Assembly (NCBI GenBank): GCA_947311845.1
Contig: CAMZMU010000107.1
Span: forward strand, 19,055,166 to 19,119,165
DNA: 64,000 bases
Direction of reading: 5' to 3'
From: Poa pratensis
Taxonomy: Eukaryota > Streptophyta > Magnoliopsida > Poales > Poaceae
In this document: positions 33,002 to 44,663 of the stretch, one piece after another
Layout of the letters: every line of letters starts with the position of its first letter
How positions within the stretch are numbered: the first letter of the stretch is position 1
The notes under the pieces: generated by a model
What the model saw: only the letters and a program-made list of their open reading frames with translations
Database searches by the model: none
Told to the model about the DNA's origin: nothing
Position numbers and translations under genes: made by a program

Positions 33002-33337
33002 CCAACTGTTGAGTGTATAAGTGGATTGCCCTCCCTTTCCATCAGATCGGTCTTTTGGAATAGTGGTCAGCGCATGAAGCTTGACATGGTATCAGAGCCA
33101 AGGTCTCGAGTTCGAGTCCTGTGTGGCGTGCAATTTTCCTAAAATTGCTGATGCCCCCTCCTTCCACGTACAAGGCCCCTTTCTCTCTTCATGCGCCTAC
33201 GTCTGAGTTTACACATGTTGACCTGTCTGTGACCGTCACATGTGAGGAGGGGTGTTGAGTGTATAAGTGGATTGGCCTCCCTTTCCATCAGATCGGTCTT
33301 TTGGAATAGTGGTCAGCGCATGAAGCTTGACACCAAC
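33002..33337 (+). mobile_element. Complete TRIM/SMART-like miniature LTR retrotransposon
   Basis: Two 80-bp direct repeats, 33007-33086 and 33253-33332, each begin TGTTGAGTG and end CTTGACA and differ at one base. A 5-bp duplication CCAAC flanks the unit (33002-33006, 33333-33337). Directly after the left repeat is TGGTATCAGAGCC (33087-33099), complementary to the 3' end of initiator tRNA-Met, the usual primer-binding site. A purine tract (TGAGGAGGGG) precedes the right repeat. Total length is 326 bp with a 166-bp non-coding interior, so replication enzymes must come from another element. Confidence 0.92.
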
Positions 33338-33881
33338 GAATGGCCCAAAACCTCAAACTTTGGAATCCGAGAGAACCTTCCTTCCTTTCTCTTGGCCAAA
33401 AAATATGCAGAAAGCGAGCAAGGACAAGGAGCATCTCCCATCCTTTGCATGCTTTTCTTATACCACAGTGCCGTCTAATTCTTCTAAATTTGGGTTTATT
33501 CTAGTTCGTAACAGGTTGTTATTTTTATATGAAATTTGTATGATTTACTTTAGAAAGTTTGTAGTTTACATGTAAGTGCAAATCAATTAGGAAGAGATGA
33601 GTAGATATATTCATCCTTAAAATGGAAACAATAACTAAAAATCCAACATAATGTTTGTTTCTTAAAAAAATTGACACCTAATTAATTAGATAATTCCAAA
33701 TAACCCATCCCTCTTATTCTCTAGGTGTGCGAAAATACAATATATATTTATCATAAAATGATGTACCAGCTGATGATTGACATCGAGGCAAGCAGCCGAG
33801 CAGCAACATCCCAGAAAACCACCAGATACACATGCAGCATTTCTCGTCCCCACAGTGGCACCACCTGTAACTCACTGGATT
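33338..33881. other. Former upstream region of the CONSTANS-like gene
   Basis: This 540-bp non-coding stretch lies between the TRIM element and the chromovirus. Removing the 19-kb insertion would join it directly to the leader of the CONSTANS-like gene at 53117, so it probably holds that gene's original proximal promoter. No clear TATA box or named element was recognised. Confidence 0.5.
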
Positions 33882-33886
33882 CCAGT

Positions 33887-36800
33887 TGTGGCGCCCCGAC
33901 CTGACTGCTATACAGTGATGCTGTGTGTCACCGGTTAAGCGATACAACCGGAGGTTACGGGTTTACCAATCCCCGGCCAAAACCTTTGGCAGGCGTTGCT
34001 CGGTATGGATCATCGGCAACGCAACACCCCGATTGATGCCTTAACACAGGCACAACCCTCAATGTATAATAGAGAGATCAAGACTTGTGGAACAACTGGC
34101 ACATCACAGACTCTACGACACAAAGCATATAGTTCAACTCTTATAATAGAGAAAGATAGCAAATTACAACCAGAGGTCACGGACCCAACAGTACAACATG
34201 CGGAAGCGAACTAGGTTGTTCTAAACAACAAGAACCAAATTATGGCCTAAGAGGCCTACAAATAAACATCCAGCGCCAGCTGTTCCGGGATGTCCCAAGC
34301 TGCCACCTGGGAACCCCAGACTACTCGTCGACGTCCACAAAGAACCCACCTTCGAGGTCGGTGAAGTCCTCATCTGAAACAAAACAACCGACGTTGAGTT
34401 CGACGAACTCGCAAGATTATATATAGAGCTTTAGCTCGATGAGGCTTTCAAAGTTTTATGGCTGTTTCGCATAAAGCTGATTTTATTTATGAAAACATAA
34501 CTCAATGGCATCGACTATTCAGAGTATTTTAAAAAGAGGTAAGAAGTACTCTTTTCTTTGATCACCTTTCTCAACATCAACCATCATCAACCTCTGTACC
34601 TGTTCATCAAAGGCACCTCCCCGAATCACCCTCGAGGAAGTCAACCTTACATTCTTGAGTGGTACCTTTAGTACCCAGTTTTTAATCATTCCGTTAAAAT
34701 TATTCTATGATCTTATCGTCCTTTCCCAAGTTGTCCGTAACCGTGGACACGGATTTTCGAAAAGATTTACCCTGCAGGGGTGTACAATGTTTGCCACGCG
34801 TACCGTCCGGCCCATTACCTGCGCATTACCTCTCTTCCTTGGAAAGCCGGCTGGGTGGGAGCGGTGTCGACTTCTCCCTCGTTAAGGACTTTCCAGGATC
34901 ATCAGTGACGGCAGGACAGGTTCAGTGCCTCCAACACCCTGCCCCACGGCCACTTACTTTCCTAACACCACCATCCTCATCCCAGTTCATACCACCATCA
35001 TCACGCACGCGCAAATGAAAGCCCGAACTAGAGGACCCTGGCTAGCCCCGCCCGAGTTATTTAGTCTATGAGGGTTCCTGCAATTGCATAGGCCTCACGC
35101 ATGGTTGCACGCTCAGTCTTGGTTCTGGAGGTAAAGAACTCGCACCTAGGCGGCGAGAACGAGACAAAGCACCACAACCACGTGGCCTCTCATCCCCACC
35201 TTTAGCATCTTATTACTTGTCACCACAATTCTCCACCATCATCCGGACAGTTCAGCACCTGTTCCCAACATGATACATCCATCGGACGAATAACAATTAA
35301 CTAAGCATGGCTAAGCATCAACATTGCATAGTTAAGTATCTTCGGCCAACAATACAAACCTATGGATAATAGGAGGGGAAACAGGTAATGGCATCGGAAA
35401 CTTAATGCAACTATAAGATACTCTAATCCAATAAAATTGACATTTAGAACAGCATGCAATATTATAGTGGAGAAAATATTTGCGGAAACATAGGATAAGA
35501 TATGCTCAGAGGGGGGATTACGCTTGCCTTGTTGATACGGCTGGTAGTACGGATCGTCACGAGACGGGGGTGTTACTTCCACTCCTTGATCTACCGATGC
35601 ACAAGCAATACCGAGAAGGAACAGTCAATACACACGGATGCAACAGGTGCAATGCACAGACACATGATGACATGACATGTTTAAGGCACTGGAATTAGTA
35701 TAACAAGTTCTACCAATTTACATGGGGTGGAGAAATAATTATTCAACAAGAGAGAAATATGGCTTCATATTTGTTTTAATGTTTTCCTGTGTTATAGATC
35801 ATGTAAACATGCATGAAAATGATGCTACTGATTAACGCACATTTTTCTGAGCATTTTGATATAAAGAACACATTTTTCGGAGGTCCCGATAAAAAGTTAT
35901 TACTTTTATAATTTTCTCTTTTAAATTTATGATTTTAATATTACTAGAAGCACCGTAATTCAATTGTGGTCAAATATGCATAATATTTATTTTAAAGGTT
36001 TAATCACAATTTTCTGGGCATTTTGGTATATTACACGCATTTTTCTGATACACCGATAAAAAGTTATTATTTTCATAAATTTCCTTTTTGGATATGACCT
36101 TTAGATGATTTAAATAACCACAATATAAGTATTTATTCATTTAGGGATAGAGGGGTGAAAAGAAAAATAGACATTCCAAAACAGTGTTGCAAATCCGGTT
36201 GTCAGTCCGGAAATTTCCGGATTTTTCACCGGGAGAAAATATTCCTGGAAACATTTCCGGGTCATTTCCGGTTGTAGACCGGATTAACACGTAACGGTTC
36301 CAGTACCGCTTTTCTTATTCCGGAAAAGAAACCGGAAAAATCCGGGTTTTTCACCGGATACCTCACCACGTCGAGAGGAGCTACGGCAACGGCGGCGTTG
36401 CTACGGCGTGGAACGCGAGCACTAGCGCGAGAGGGGAGGGAAGGGGCCAGTGTGGGCAGGAGCTCACCAGGAACTCGTGGGTAGCAACGGCGAGGTCGGA
36501 GACGGACCACGGCGGCAGGAAATCGTCCGCGGCGCCCGCGGCGGTGGTCGGCAGAAAATCGGACGGCGGCGGCGATGTGCAGCCTCCGGGCTCGATTCCT
36601 CTGGCAGAGGAGTAGCAGGCGAGGCGGCGGAGCTTTCTCCTGTCTTCGATTTGCTCGGGATGCTCTCAGGCGACGGCGACGAGCATGGCCGCCATGGCCA
36701 TGGTGCGGAGCTCGCGGGGGAAGAGGAAAATGGAGCAGGTGAGCGGGGAATCGGGGAGGAAGAGCGAGTGGGGCTCGTGGGGCGTGCTCCTCGCAGGAGA

Positions 36801-37439
36801 GGCAGAGAGGAGGGGGCCCGGCGCGGCGTCGGTGGCAGGGCGGCGAGGTGGTCCGGCGGGAGCGCGACGACCTCGGTCGCTACAGCATGAGAGAGATGAT
36901 GTTTTTACAAAAAGCCCCCTGGAAGCTTTGAGTTCATCACAGTCCAGTCCTTTTCCCTTTTAATTCTAAAACCAACAACATTTCCTGAATTAATTTAGGC
37001 ACCAAAACATTTTATAAAATTTTGAGAAAATTTGGGGAGCCTCCCCATATTGAGTAGAAGCTACACAAAAATTGGGGCTTCAAAATAAAATAGTTTGGAC
37101 CACCTTTTGTTCATAGGGTTGACTTATGGCATTATTGCTAAATTTGAAAATGTTGCTCCTTTAATATTTTAGGGCAATTGCAAAATATTGTTTTGAACTC
37201 TTGGAACTTCCTTGACCAATATAAGATGTCAAGAAATTTTGTTTTGCAACTTTGAGTGCCTTCAATGTGTTGAAGTTTGTTAGAGCAATTTGGCATTTTG
37301 TTTTAGCAACTCAACATCATTTCGATACCACTGTTGTGTTAGCTCAAAAGAGACATGTTTATGCATGGATGCCATGATGCAATTAACTCAAAAGTGGAAA
37401 AATTACACAGGTTTTTAGGTTCAGCTTTGGGCTGTTACA
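33887..37439 (-). repeat. 3' LTR of the chromovirus
   Basis: This 3553-bp LTR matches 49578-53111 along its whole length with scattered differences. It contains a cluster of TTTCCGG/CCGGAAA motifs, including the 16-bp palindrome TCCGGAAATTTCCGGA (36206-36221), next to a GC-rich block of about 600 bp (36300-36900). Confidence 0.93.
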
Positions 37440-37516
37440 ACTCTACCCCCCTTACAGGAATCTCGTCCCGAGATTCTAAGGTTGCGGAAAGAAGTCGGGA
37501 TACTCCTCTCGAAGAC
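37440..37516 (-). pseudogene. Displaced 3' end of the chromovirus coding region and purine tract
   Basis: These 77 bp belong to the outer element and were separated from the rest by the nested insertion. On the minus strand they carry the last codons after the chromodomain (ending CCTTAG), a short 3' leader and the purine tract AAGGGGGGTAGAG next to the 3' LTR. Confidence 0.7.
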
Positions 37517-39095
37517 TGATGTCTACGCACGATTATATTCCTGTAGACAGTGTTGGGCCTCCAAGAGCAGAGGTTTGTAGAACAGCAGCAAGTTTCCCTT
37601 AAGTGAATCACCCAAGATTTATTGAACTCAGGGAGGTAGAGGTCAAAGATATCCCTCTTAAGCAACCCTGCAATTAATATACAAGAAGTCTCTTGTGTCC
37701 CCAACACACCCAATACACTTGTCAGATGTATAGGTGCACTAGTTCGGCGAAGAGATAGTGAAATACAAGTAATATGGATGATTATAAGTAATTGCAATCT
37801 GAATAAAATGGCAGCAAGCAAACATGTAGCAGAACTTGTTGTAAACGGTGTTTCAATGCTTAGAAACAAGGCCTAGGGATCATACTTTCACTAGTGGACA
37901 CTCTCAACAATGATCTCATAACTGAATAAGTAAAAGCTACTCTTAAACACTCTCTTGTTGGATAACAAACACCATTCATTGTGTAGGGCTACAAAAGCAC
38001 ACCTCAAGCCGGAGTAAACAAGCGCCACAACGTCATAAAGGAGTCACACACGGTGCACACACTGTCACCTTTACACCGTGGAGAGTACCGGAGTTCATAT
38101 TAAAGTAACCTATAGAGTGCATAATAGATAAAGAGTAACATCTACATATTCAACTAGATTAGCACAACTGAACACAAGTAAATACTACTCGGGATTATTC
38201 TCCTTCTTGATGAAGCAAGAGTACTATGCGTAGGGCTGCAAAAGCACACCTCAAAGTCTGAGTAAACAAACACCACAATTCCCAAGAATAAGCCATGATA
38301 AATGTCTAAATTATTCATAGAGTCACACAAGTACCCACACTGTCACCTTGATACCGTGTTGTCACAATGACTCCAGAAACTAGACAAAATCACTTGAGTA
38401 GCATAAACATTATTAATGTATTCAGCGATACTAGCAATACACATGATCACATAAAGATCACACCATGGGAGAGAGAGATGAACCACATAGCTACCGGTAG
38501 AGCCCTCAGCCTCGGGGGAAACTACTCCCTCCTCATCATGGGAGTCAGCAGCGGCGATGAAGATGGCGGTGGTGTCGATGGAGATGACTCCGGGGGCAAT
38601 TCCCCGTCCCGGCGGCGTGCCGGAACAGAGATTCTGTCCCCCGAAACTTGTCGTCGATGGCGGCGGCGCTGCGGAACTCTTCGTGGAATATGGCTTATTG
38701 TTTTAGGGTTTTCGCGTCGAGGAATAAATAGGCGAAGGGGCGGCGTCGGTGGAGCCCGAGGGGCCCAAACCACCAGGCGGCGGCGGGCCCACCTGCCGCG
38801 CCGGCCTGTGGTTTGGCCTCCTCCTGGCTCTCTTCGTCTCTCCTTCGGACTCCGTGTACGTGTTGGAAAAATAGGGACGTGGCCTTTTGTTTCGTGCAAT
38901 TCCGAGAATATTTCCAGAAGTACTTTTCTGAAACCAAAAACAGCAGAAAACAGGGAACTGGCACTGTGGCATCTTGTTAATAGGTTAGTCCCAGAAAATG
39001 CATAAAAGTGATATGAAGTGTATATAAAACATGTAGCAAATGGTATAATATAAGCATGGAACAACAGAAATTATGGATACGTTGGAGACGTATCA
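37517..39095 (-). repeat. 3' LTR of the nested element
   Basis: The 1579-bp copy is nearly identical to 43073-44658, with a few substitutions and short indels. It includes a GC-rich block at about 38500-38870. Confidence 0.92.
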
Positions 39096-41900
39096 AGCAT
39101 CCCCAAGCTTAGTTCTACTCGTCCTCGAGTAGGTAAAACGATAACAACAAATAATTTCTGAGGAGACATGCTTTCACACAATCTTGATCATAATATTGTA
39201 AGACATGTAAGCTGTGATCAAATCATTCAAGGCAAATGTATATAGTTGATATCAAAAGACAAAGCAAGAGTCAAACAAGCTAAAAGTTTTCATGAACTAT
39301 TGCTTCAAAGACATGAAACCGTACAAGGTTCATTAAAGATGATTTAAGTATCCAGCATAGGAGTTCTATCCTTCAAACCAAGCATCAAGTAAATTTTCAT
39401 AACATAGAAGGATTCAGCCAAGTAAACATAAACATGAACGTCATGAATCAACTGTTTCGAAGTCTACTCAACCGGTGAGCGCAAGCATTTGGTATTGGCA
39501 CCATGATGTTATGGCAAAGAGAACATTAATGGGGGTTTGGAAGGCCAAAGGAAGAAAGTCTCACAAAGCTATAAGTGATCATTAGACAAGAGGAAGTCTT
39601 ATGATCGAAGCTATGTAAGGAGTAGTGATTGCCATGCAACGGATGCACATAGAGCTATATGTGTATGAAAGCTCTCTAATGGAACTAGTGGGGGTGCATC
39701 CAACTTGGTTGCTCATGAAGACCTAGAGCACTTTTGAGGAGCTCATCATTGGAATATACAACCCAAGTTCTATAGTGTAAATTCCCCACATAGTTATACA
39801 AGTAGAACATGAAAACTCTCTCACATGGAGTATAGGTGCTAAACATGAGCACAAATGATGACTATGAATAATGCAGGTGCCATAACATGAGCACAAGTGT
39901 GAACAAAGGATAGTAATGTTGCCCCCTTTTTCTTTATTCTTTTTTTTTTTTTCTTTTTTCTATTTTTTTTCTTTTTCTGTTTCTCTTTTCGATGGCTCAA
40001 TGGCTCTTTTCACATTCAGGGGCAACATCCTAATACAACAACACACTTTTTGGTACAAATAACTCATAATAAACTAGACATGATGTATGAAACTGAATGC
40101 CTCTGCCAGTGTAGCAGGATATGCAATGATCTAGCGTAACATGGGTAAACCACACATCAGCTGTATAGAATCATGCAAAGCAATATGTATGTGATGAATG
40201 ACAACAAGTCATGTAATGTAAGATGGATGTTGCATGGCAATATATCTCGGAACAGCTATGGAAATGCTGTGGTAGGTAGGTATGGTGGCTGTTTTGAGGA
40301 AGATGTATGGGCTTATGTGTAGGAGAACAAGAGGAAGTTCTCCCACGGGGTTGGATGTACTGGCGAAGTATGCACAACTCTCAATGTGAGCAGAAGGCAA
40401 TGCACAGCACCGAAGAGGCTAGCAAAATATGGATGGTGGAAGTGCCAAAAACCGTAGCTTAACATTAGTCAAAAAGAACTCACAAGCTTATTGCAAACAA
40501 CTAGCAGGTTCAACATTAAGAGCATGATTAAAATTCACTCCAAGAAGGGCCGTTCACGGCGGTACAAGTACCCCGTTAGATCCCTCGACCTTCAGCACAA
40601 CTTAGTTACTACGATGAACTTTCAGACATGGAAAGCTATCAAATCCAACTACACCTTCAACAATTTTAGTATAGTTTGTAGTACGGTACAAGCTCAAAGA
40701 CAACAATCCACTAATGTTTTTAACTTAATTAACCAGCAAGCTTTACCATCTAATACCTCAAAACATTTGCAAAGAATCAAGTTATCAAAGTTTCAATGAT
40801 CTACAAGACTATGCAAGTTTTTCATCATACCACTACCACATGTAGCATTTTCTTTTTCCAAGCAAACACCAATCAACTTATTTAAACATAAACTCTCCAA
40901 ATGATAATATAATGCAGCAAGAGAGTGTTTATAAACACGTGCTAACAGCTCGAAGAGATGCATGAAAAACAGGAGCTAAAAGCACTGCAGTAGCTAGTTA
41001 AGAATACTCAACAAATATAAGTGAAGAACATGAGTATTCACATGAAAAAGCGGAGCGTGTCTCTCTCCCACACAAGGATTGCTAGGATCCGAATTTATTC
41101 AAACAAAACAAAAATAAAAGCACACAGACGCTCCAAGTAAAGCGCATAAGATGTGAAAGAATTAAAATATAGTTTCACTAGAGATGACCTGATAAGTTGT
41201 TGATGAAGAAGGGGATGCCTTGGGCATCCCCAAGCTTAGACGCTTGAGTCTCTCTGAATATGGTTGGGGATGAACCACGGGGGCATCCCCAAGCTTAAGC
41301 TTTTCACTCTTCTTGATCACATAATATCACCCTTCTCGCTTGATCCTTGAAAACTTCCTTCACACCAAACTCAAGACAGTTCTCATTAGAGGGTTAGTGC
41401 ATAAACAAAAATTCTCATATTCTGTAATGAAACAATCATTCCCAAAGCTTCTGGACATTAGCTACAGCCACCAATGCTTTGTGGAGCAAAGAAATCCACA
41501 CAAACATCGTAAAAGAGCGAATGCAAAACAAAAGGCAGAATCTGTCAAAAACAGAACAGTCTGTAAAGACGAATTTTTCGAGGCACTTAAGTTTCTCAGA
41601 TGGATCTGGCCCAAAATAATGAAAGTTGCGTACATATCTCAGGAAGATGCGTGATTTTTCGTAGAATTTTTCGAATTTTCTACAGGGAGAAAAGCTCAAA
41701 TTCGTGACAGCCAAAAATCTGTTACTGCGCAGAAATCCAAATCTTGCATCAACTTTCAATATAGAACTTTACTTGGCACAACAATGCGATAAAATAAAGA
41801 TACAAAGGAGTTGCTACAGAAGTGACAAAACTCCTTGACTCAAAGAAAATAAAAATAACAGCAAATAAAAACGATGGGTTGTCTCCCATAAGCGCTTTTC
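39096..41900. other. Non-coding interior of the nested element
   Basis: No coding sequence was recognised. It contains a pyrimidine tract at 39926-39990 (polypurine on the element's sense strand). The 15-mer GCATCCCCAAGCTTA occurs at 39097-39111, 41224-41238 and 41283-41297. Its reverse complement is purine-rich and resembles the purine tract next to the 3' LTR. Confidence 0.6.
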
Positions 41901-41901
41901 T

Positions 41902-42899
41902 TTAAAGCCTTTTAGCTAGGCATAGTGATTTTGATAATGCTCTCATATGTATAAGAGTTGAATATAAGAGAGCATCAAAAAGCAAATACCAAACACATTT
42001 AAGTCTAACCCACTTCCTATGCAAAGGAGTCTTGTAAGAAAATAAATCAATAAAGCATAAAGTGACTAGCATAGGAAGGCAAAACAAGTGCAACTTCAAA
42101 AATTTCAACATAAAGAGAGGAGACTTAATATTATTGTGATATATGAAGCCGTGTCTCCCTCTCTCATAAGAACTTTCAGTAGGTCTTAAAGTACCCAGCA
42201 AATAAAAGCAAATCAAGAGAAAGCTCAAAACTTCATCATAAAGAGAGGTGGTTTAGTAACATAAAGATTTCTATAACCATACTTTCCTCTCTCAAAATAA
42301 TTTTCAGCGGCATCATGAATAAACTCAACAATATAGCTATCACATAAAGCATTCTTATCATGATCCACATGCATAAAAGTATCATTACTCTCCACATAAG
42401 CATGAACATTATCATTAGTAATAGTGAGAGTAAAAGTATCACATCCATCATTGTAATCATCATAAATAGGAGGCATAGAATAATCAAAATGATTTTTATC
42501 CTCAATAGTAGATGGACTGAGAATATCATATTCATCATTGTAAACATCATATATAGGAGGCATATCATAATCAACATAAACTATATCCTCAATAGTAGGT
42601 GGACTGAAAATATCACAATGATTATAATCATCATATATTGGAGGCAAAGTATTATCAAAGCAAATTTCCTCCTTAAAGCTTGGGGGACTAAAAATATCAT
42701 ATTCATCACAACTAGCTTCCCCAAGCTTAGACTTTTCCATAGCATTGGCAATAATGGTGTTCAAAGAATTTATAGTAATACCATTGCTACCATCATGCAA
42801 ACAAGCCTCCATAGGTTTTTTAATTTTCTCTTCAAAAGCATCATGTCCTAATTCAATATAAAGTTCATAAAGATCTCTAATTTTTTTGTTGTTTTCCAT
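41902..42899 (-). CDS. Repeat-containing protein of unknown function encoded by the nested element
   Basis: The first frame (42899-42225, ATG start) encodes 224 residues; a second open frame (42228-41902) follows and overlaps its end. Residues 67-151 are three acidic repeats of about 28 residues built on (Y/C)DI(F/L)SP and PPIYD(D/V)YN. The N-terminal 60 residues are helical-looking. The end of the first frame (YFERGKYGYRNLYV, then PPLFMMKF) is echoed in the second frame (YERGRHGFIYHN, then SPLFMLKF), so the downstream part looks like a duplicated module. No gag, protease, RT or integrase signature is present. I recognise this type of frame from Triticeae gypsy-like repeats but know no function. 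It begins about 145 bp inside the primer site, the position normally used by gag. Confidence 0.55.
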
Positions 42900-43072
42900 T
42901 AAGCCTAACTAGTGAAAATAAAAACAAGAAACAAAAAGATATAATTGCAGAATCTAAAGGAAATAACTTCGAGCACTCACACACTAGCAACAATACTAGA
43001 AAATAGCTTTGTAGCCAGAGGATGTGAATACCTTTTACCTTACCTCCCCGGCAACGGCGCCAGAAAATAGCT

Positions 43073-44658
43073 TGATGTCTACGCACGTTCTATTCTTGTA
43101 GACAGTGTTGGGCCTCCAAGAGCAGAGGTTTGTAGAACAGCAGCAAGTTTCCCTTAAGTGAATCACCCAAGGTTTATCGAACTCAGGGAGGTAGAGGTCA
43201 AAGATATCCCTCTCAAGCAACCCTGCAATTAATATACAAGAAGTCTCTTGTGTCCCCAACACACCCAATACACTTGTCAGATGTATAGGTGCACTAGTTC
43301 GGCGAAGAGATAGTGAAATACAAGTAATATGGATGATTATAAGTGTAATTGCAATCTGAATAAAAATGGCAGCAAGCAAACATGTAGCAGAACTTGTTGT
43401 AAACGGTGTTTCAATGCTTAGAAACAAGGCCTAGGGATCATACTTTCACTAGTGGACACTCTCAACAATGATCTCATAACTGAATAAGTAAAAGCTACTC
43501 TTAAACACTCTCTTGTTGGATAACAAACACCATTCATTGTGTAGGGCTACAAAAGCACACCTCAAGCCGGAGTAAACAAGCGCCACAACGTCATAAAGGA
43601 GTCACACACGGTGCACACACTGTCACCTTTACACCGTGGAGAGTACCGGAGTTCATATTAAAGTAACCTATAGAGTGCATAATAGATAAAGAGTAACATC
43701 TACATATTCAACTAGATTAGCACAACTGAACACAAGTAAATACTACTCGGGATTATTCTCCTTCTTGATGAAGCAAGAGTACTATGCGTAGGGCTGCAAA
43801 AGCACACCTCAAAGTCTGAGTAAACAAACACCACAATTCCCAAGAATAAGCCATGATAAATGTCTAAATTATTCATAGAGTCACACAAGTACCCACACTG
43901 TCACCTTGATACCGTGTTGTCACAATGACTCCAGAAACTAGACAAAATCACTTGAGTAGCATAAACATTATTAATGTATTCAGCGATACTAGCAATACAC
44001 ATGATCACATAAAGATCACACCATGGAGAGAGAGATGAACCACATAGCTACCGGTAGAGCCCTCAGCCTCGGGGGAGAACTACTCCCTCCTCATCATGGG
44101 AGTCAGCAGCGGCGATGAAGATGGCGGTGGTGTCGATGGAGATGACTCCGGGGGCAATTCCCTGTCCCGGCGGCGTGCCGGAACAGAGATTCTGTCCCCC
44201 GAAACTTGACGTCGATGGCGGCGGCGCTGCGGAACTCTTCGTGGAATATGGCTTATTGTTTTAGGGTTTTCGCGTCGGGAGGAATAAATAGGCGAAGGGG
44301 CGGCGTCGGTGGAGTCCCGAGGGGCCCAAACCACCAGGCGGCGCGGCGGGCCCACCTGCCGCGCCGGCCTGTGGTTTGGCCTCCTCCTGGCTCGTCTTCG
44401 TCTCTCCTTCGGACTCCGTGTACGTGTTGGAAAAATAGGGACGTGGCCTTTTGTTTCGTGCAATTCCGATAATATTTCTGAAGTACTTTTCTGAAACCAA
44501 AAACAGCAGAAAACAGGGAACTGGCACTGTGGCATCTTGTTAATAGGTTAGTCCCAGAAAATGCATAAAAGTGATATGAAGTGTATATAAAACATGTAGC
44601 AAATGGTATAATATAAGCATGGAACAACAGAAATTATGGATACGTTGGAGGCGTATCA
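43073..44658 (-). repeat. 5' LTR of the nested element
   Basis: This 1586-bp LTR is adjacent to the primer-binding site (43045-43062) and is the partner of 37517-39095. Confidence 0.92.
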
Positions 44659-44663
44659 AAGAC

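Larger units (their letters stand above)
37512..44663 (-). mobile_element. Nested non-autonomous LTR retrotransposon, 7.1 kb
   Basis: The element spans 37517-44658, with the 5-bp duplication AAGAC on both sides (37512-37516, 44659-44663). LTRs of 1579 bp (37517-39095) and 1586 bp (43073-44658) start TGATGTCTACGCACG and end GTATCA. Read on the - strand this is TGATACGYCTCCAACG...GACATCA, an end common in Triticeae gypsy-type repeats. A primer site TGGCGCCGTTGCCGGGGA (revcomp of 43045-43062) abuts the right LTR. The interior has no gag-pol; it holds one 224-codon frame with internal repeats and about 3 kb of non-coding sequence. The element interrupts the chromodomain end of the outer element and is therefore younger. 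Confidence 0.92.

Noticed and set aside
33100..33125. tRNA-like GGTCTCGAGTTCGAGTCC
   Set aside because: Only a B-box-like core is present; no A-box, acceptor stem or anticodon arm can be built, and it sits in the TRIM interior.
38367..39005. 212-codon plus-strand frame
   Set aside because: It lies inside the LTR of the nested element and is broken in the partner LTR (44000-44600).
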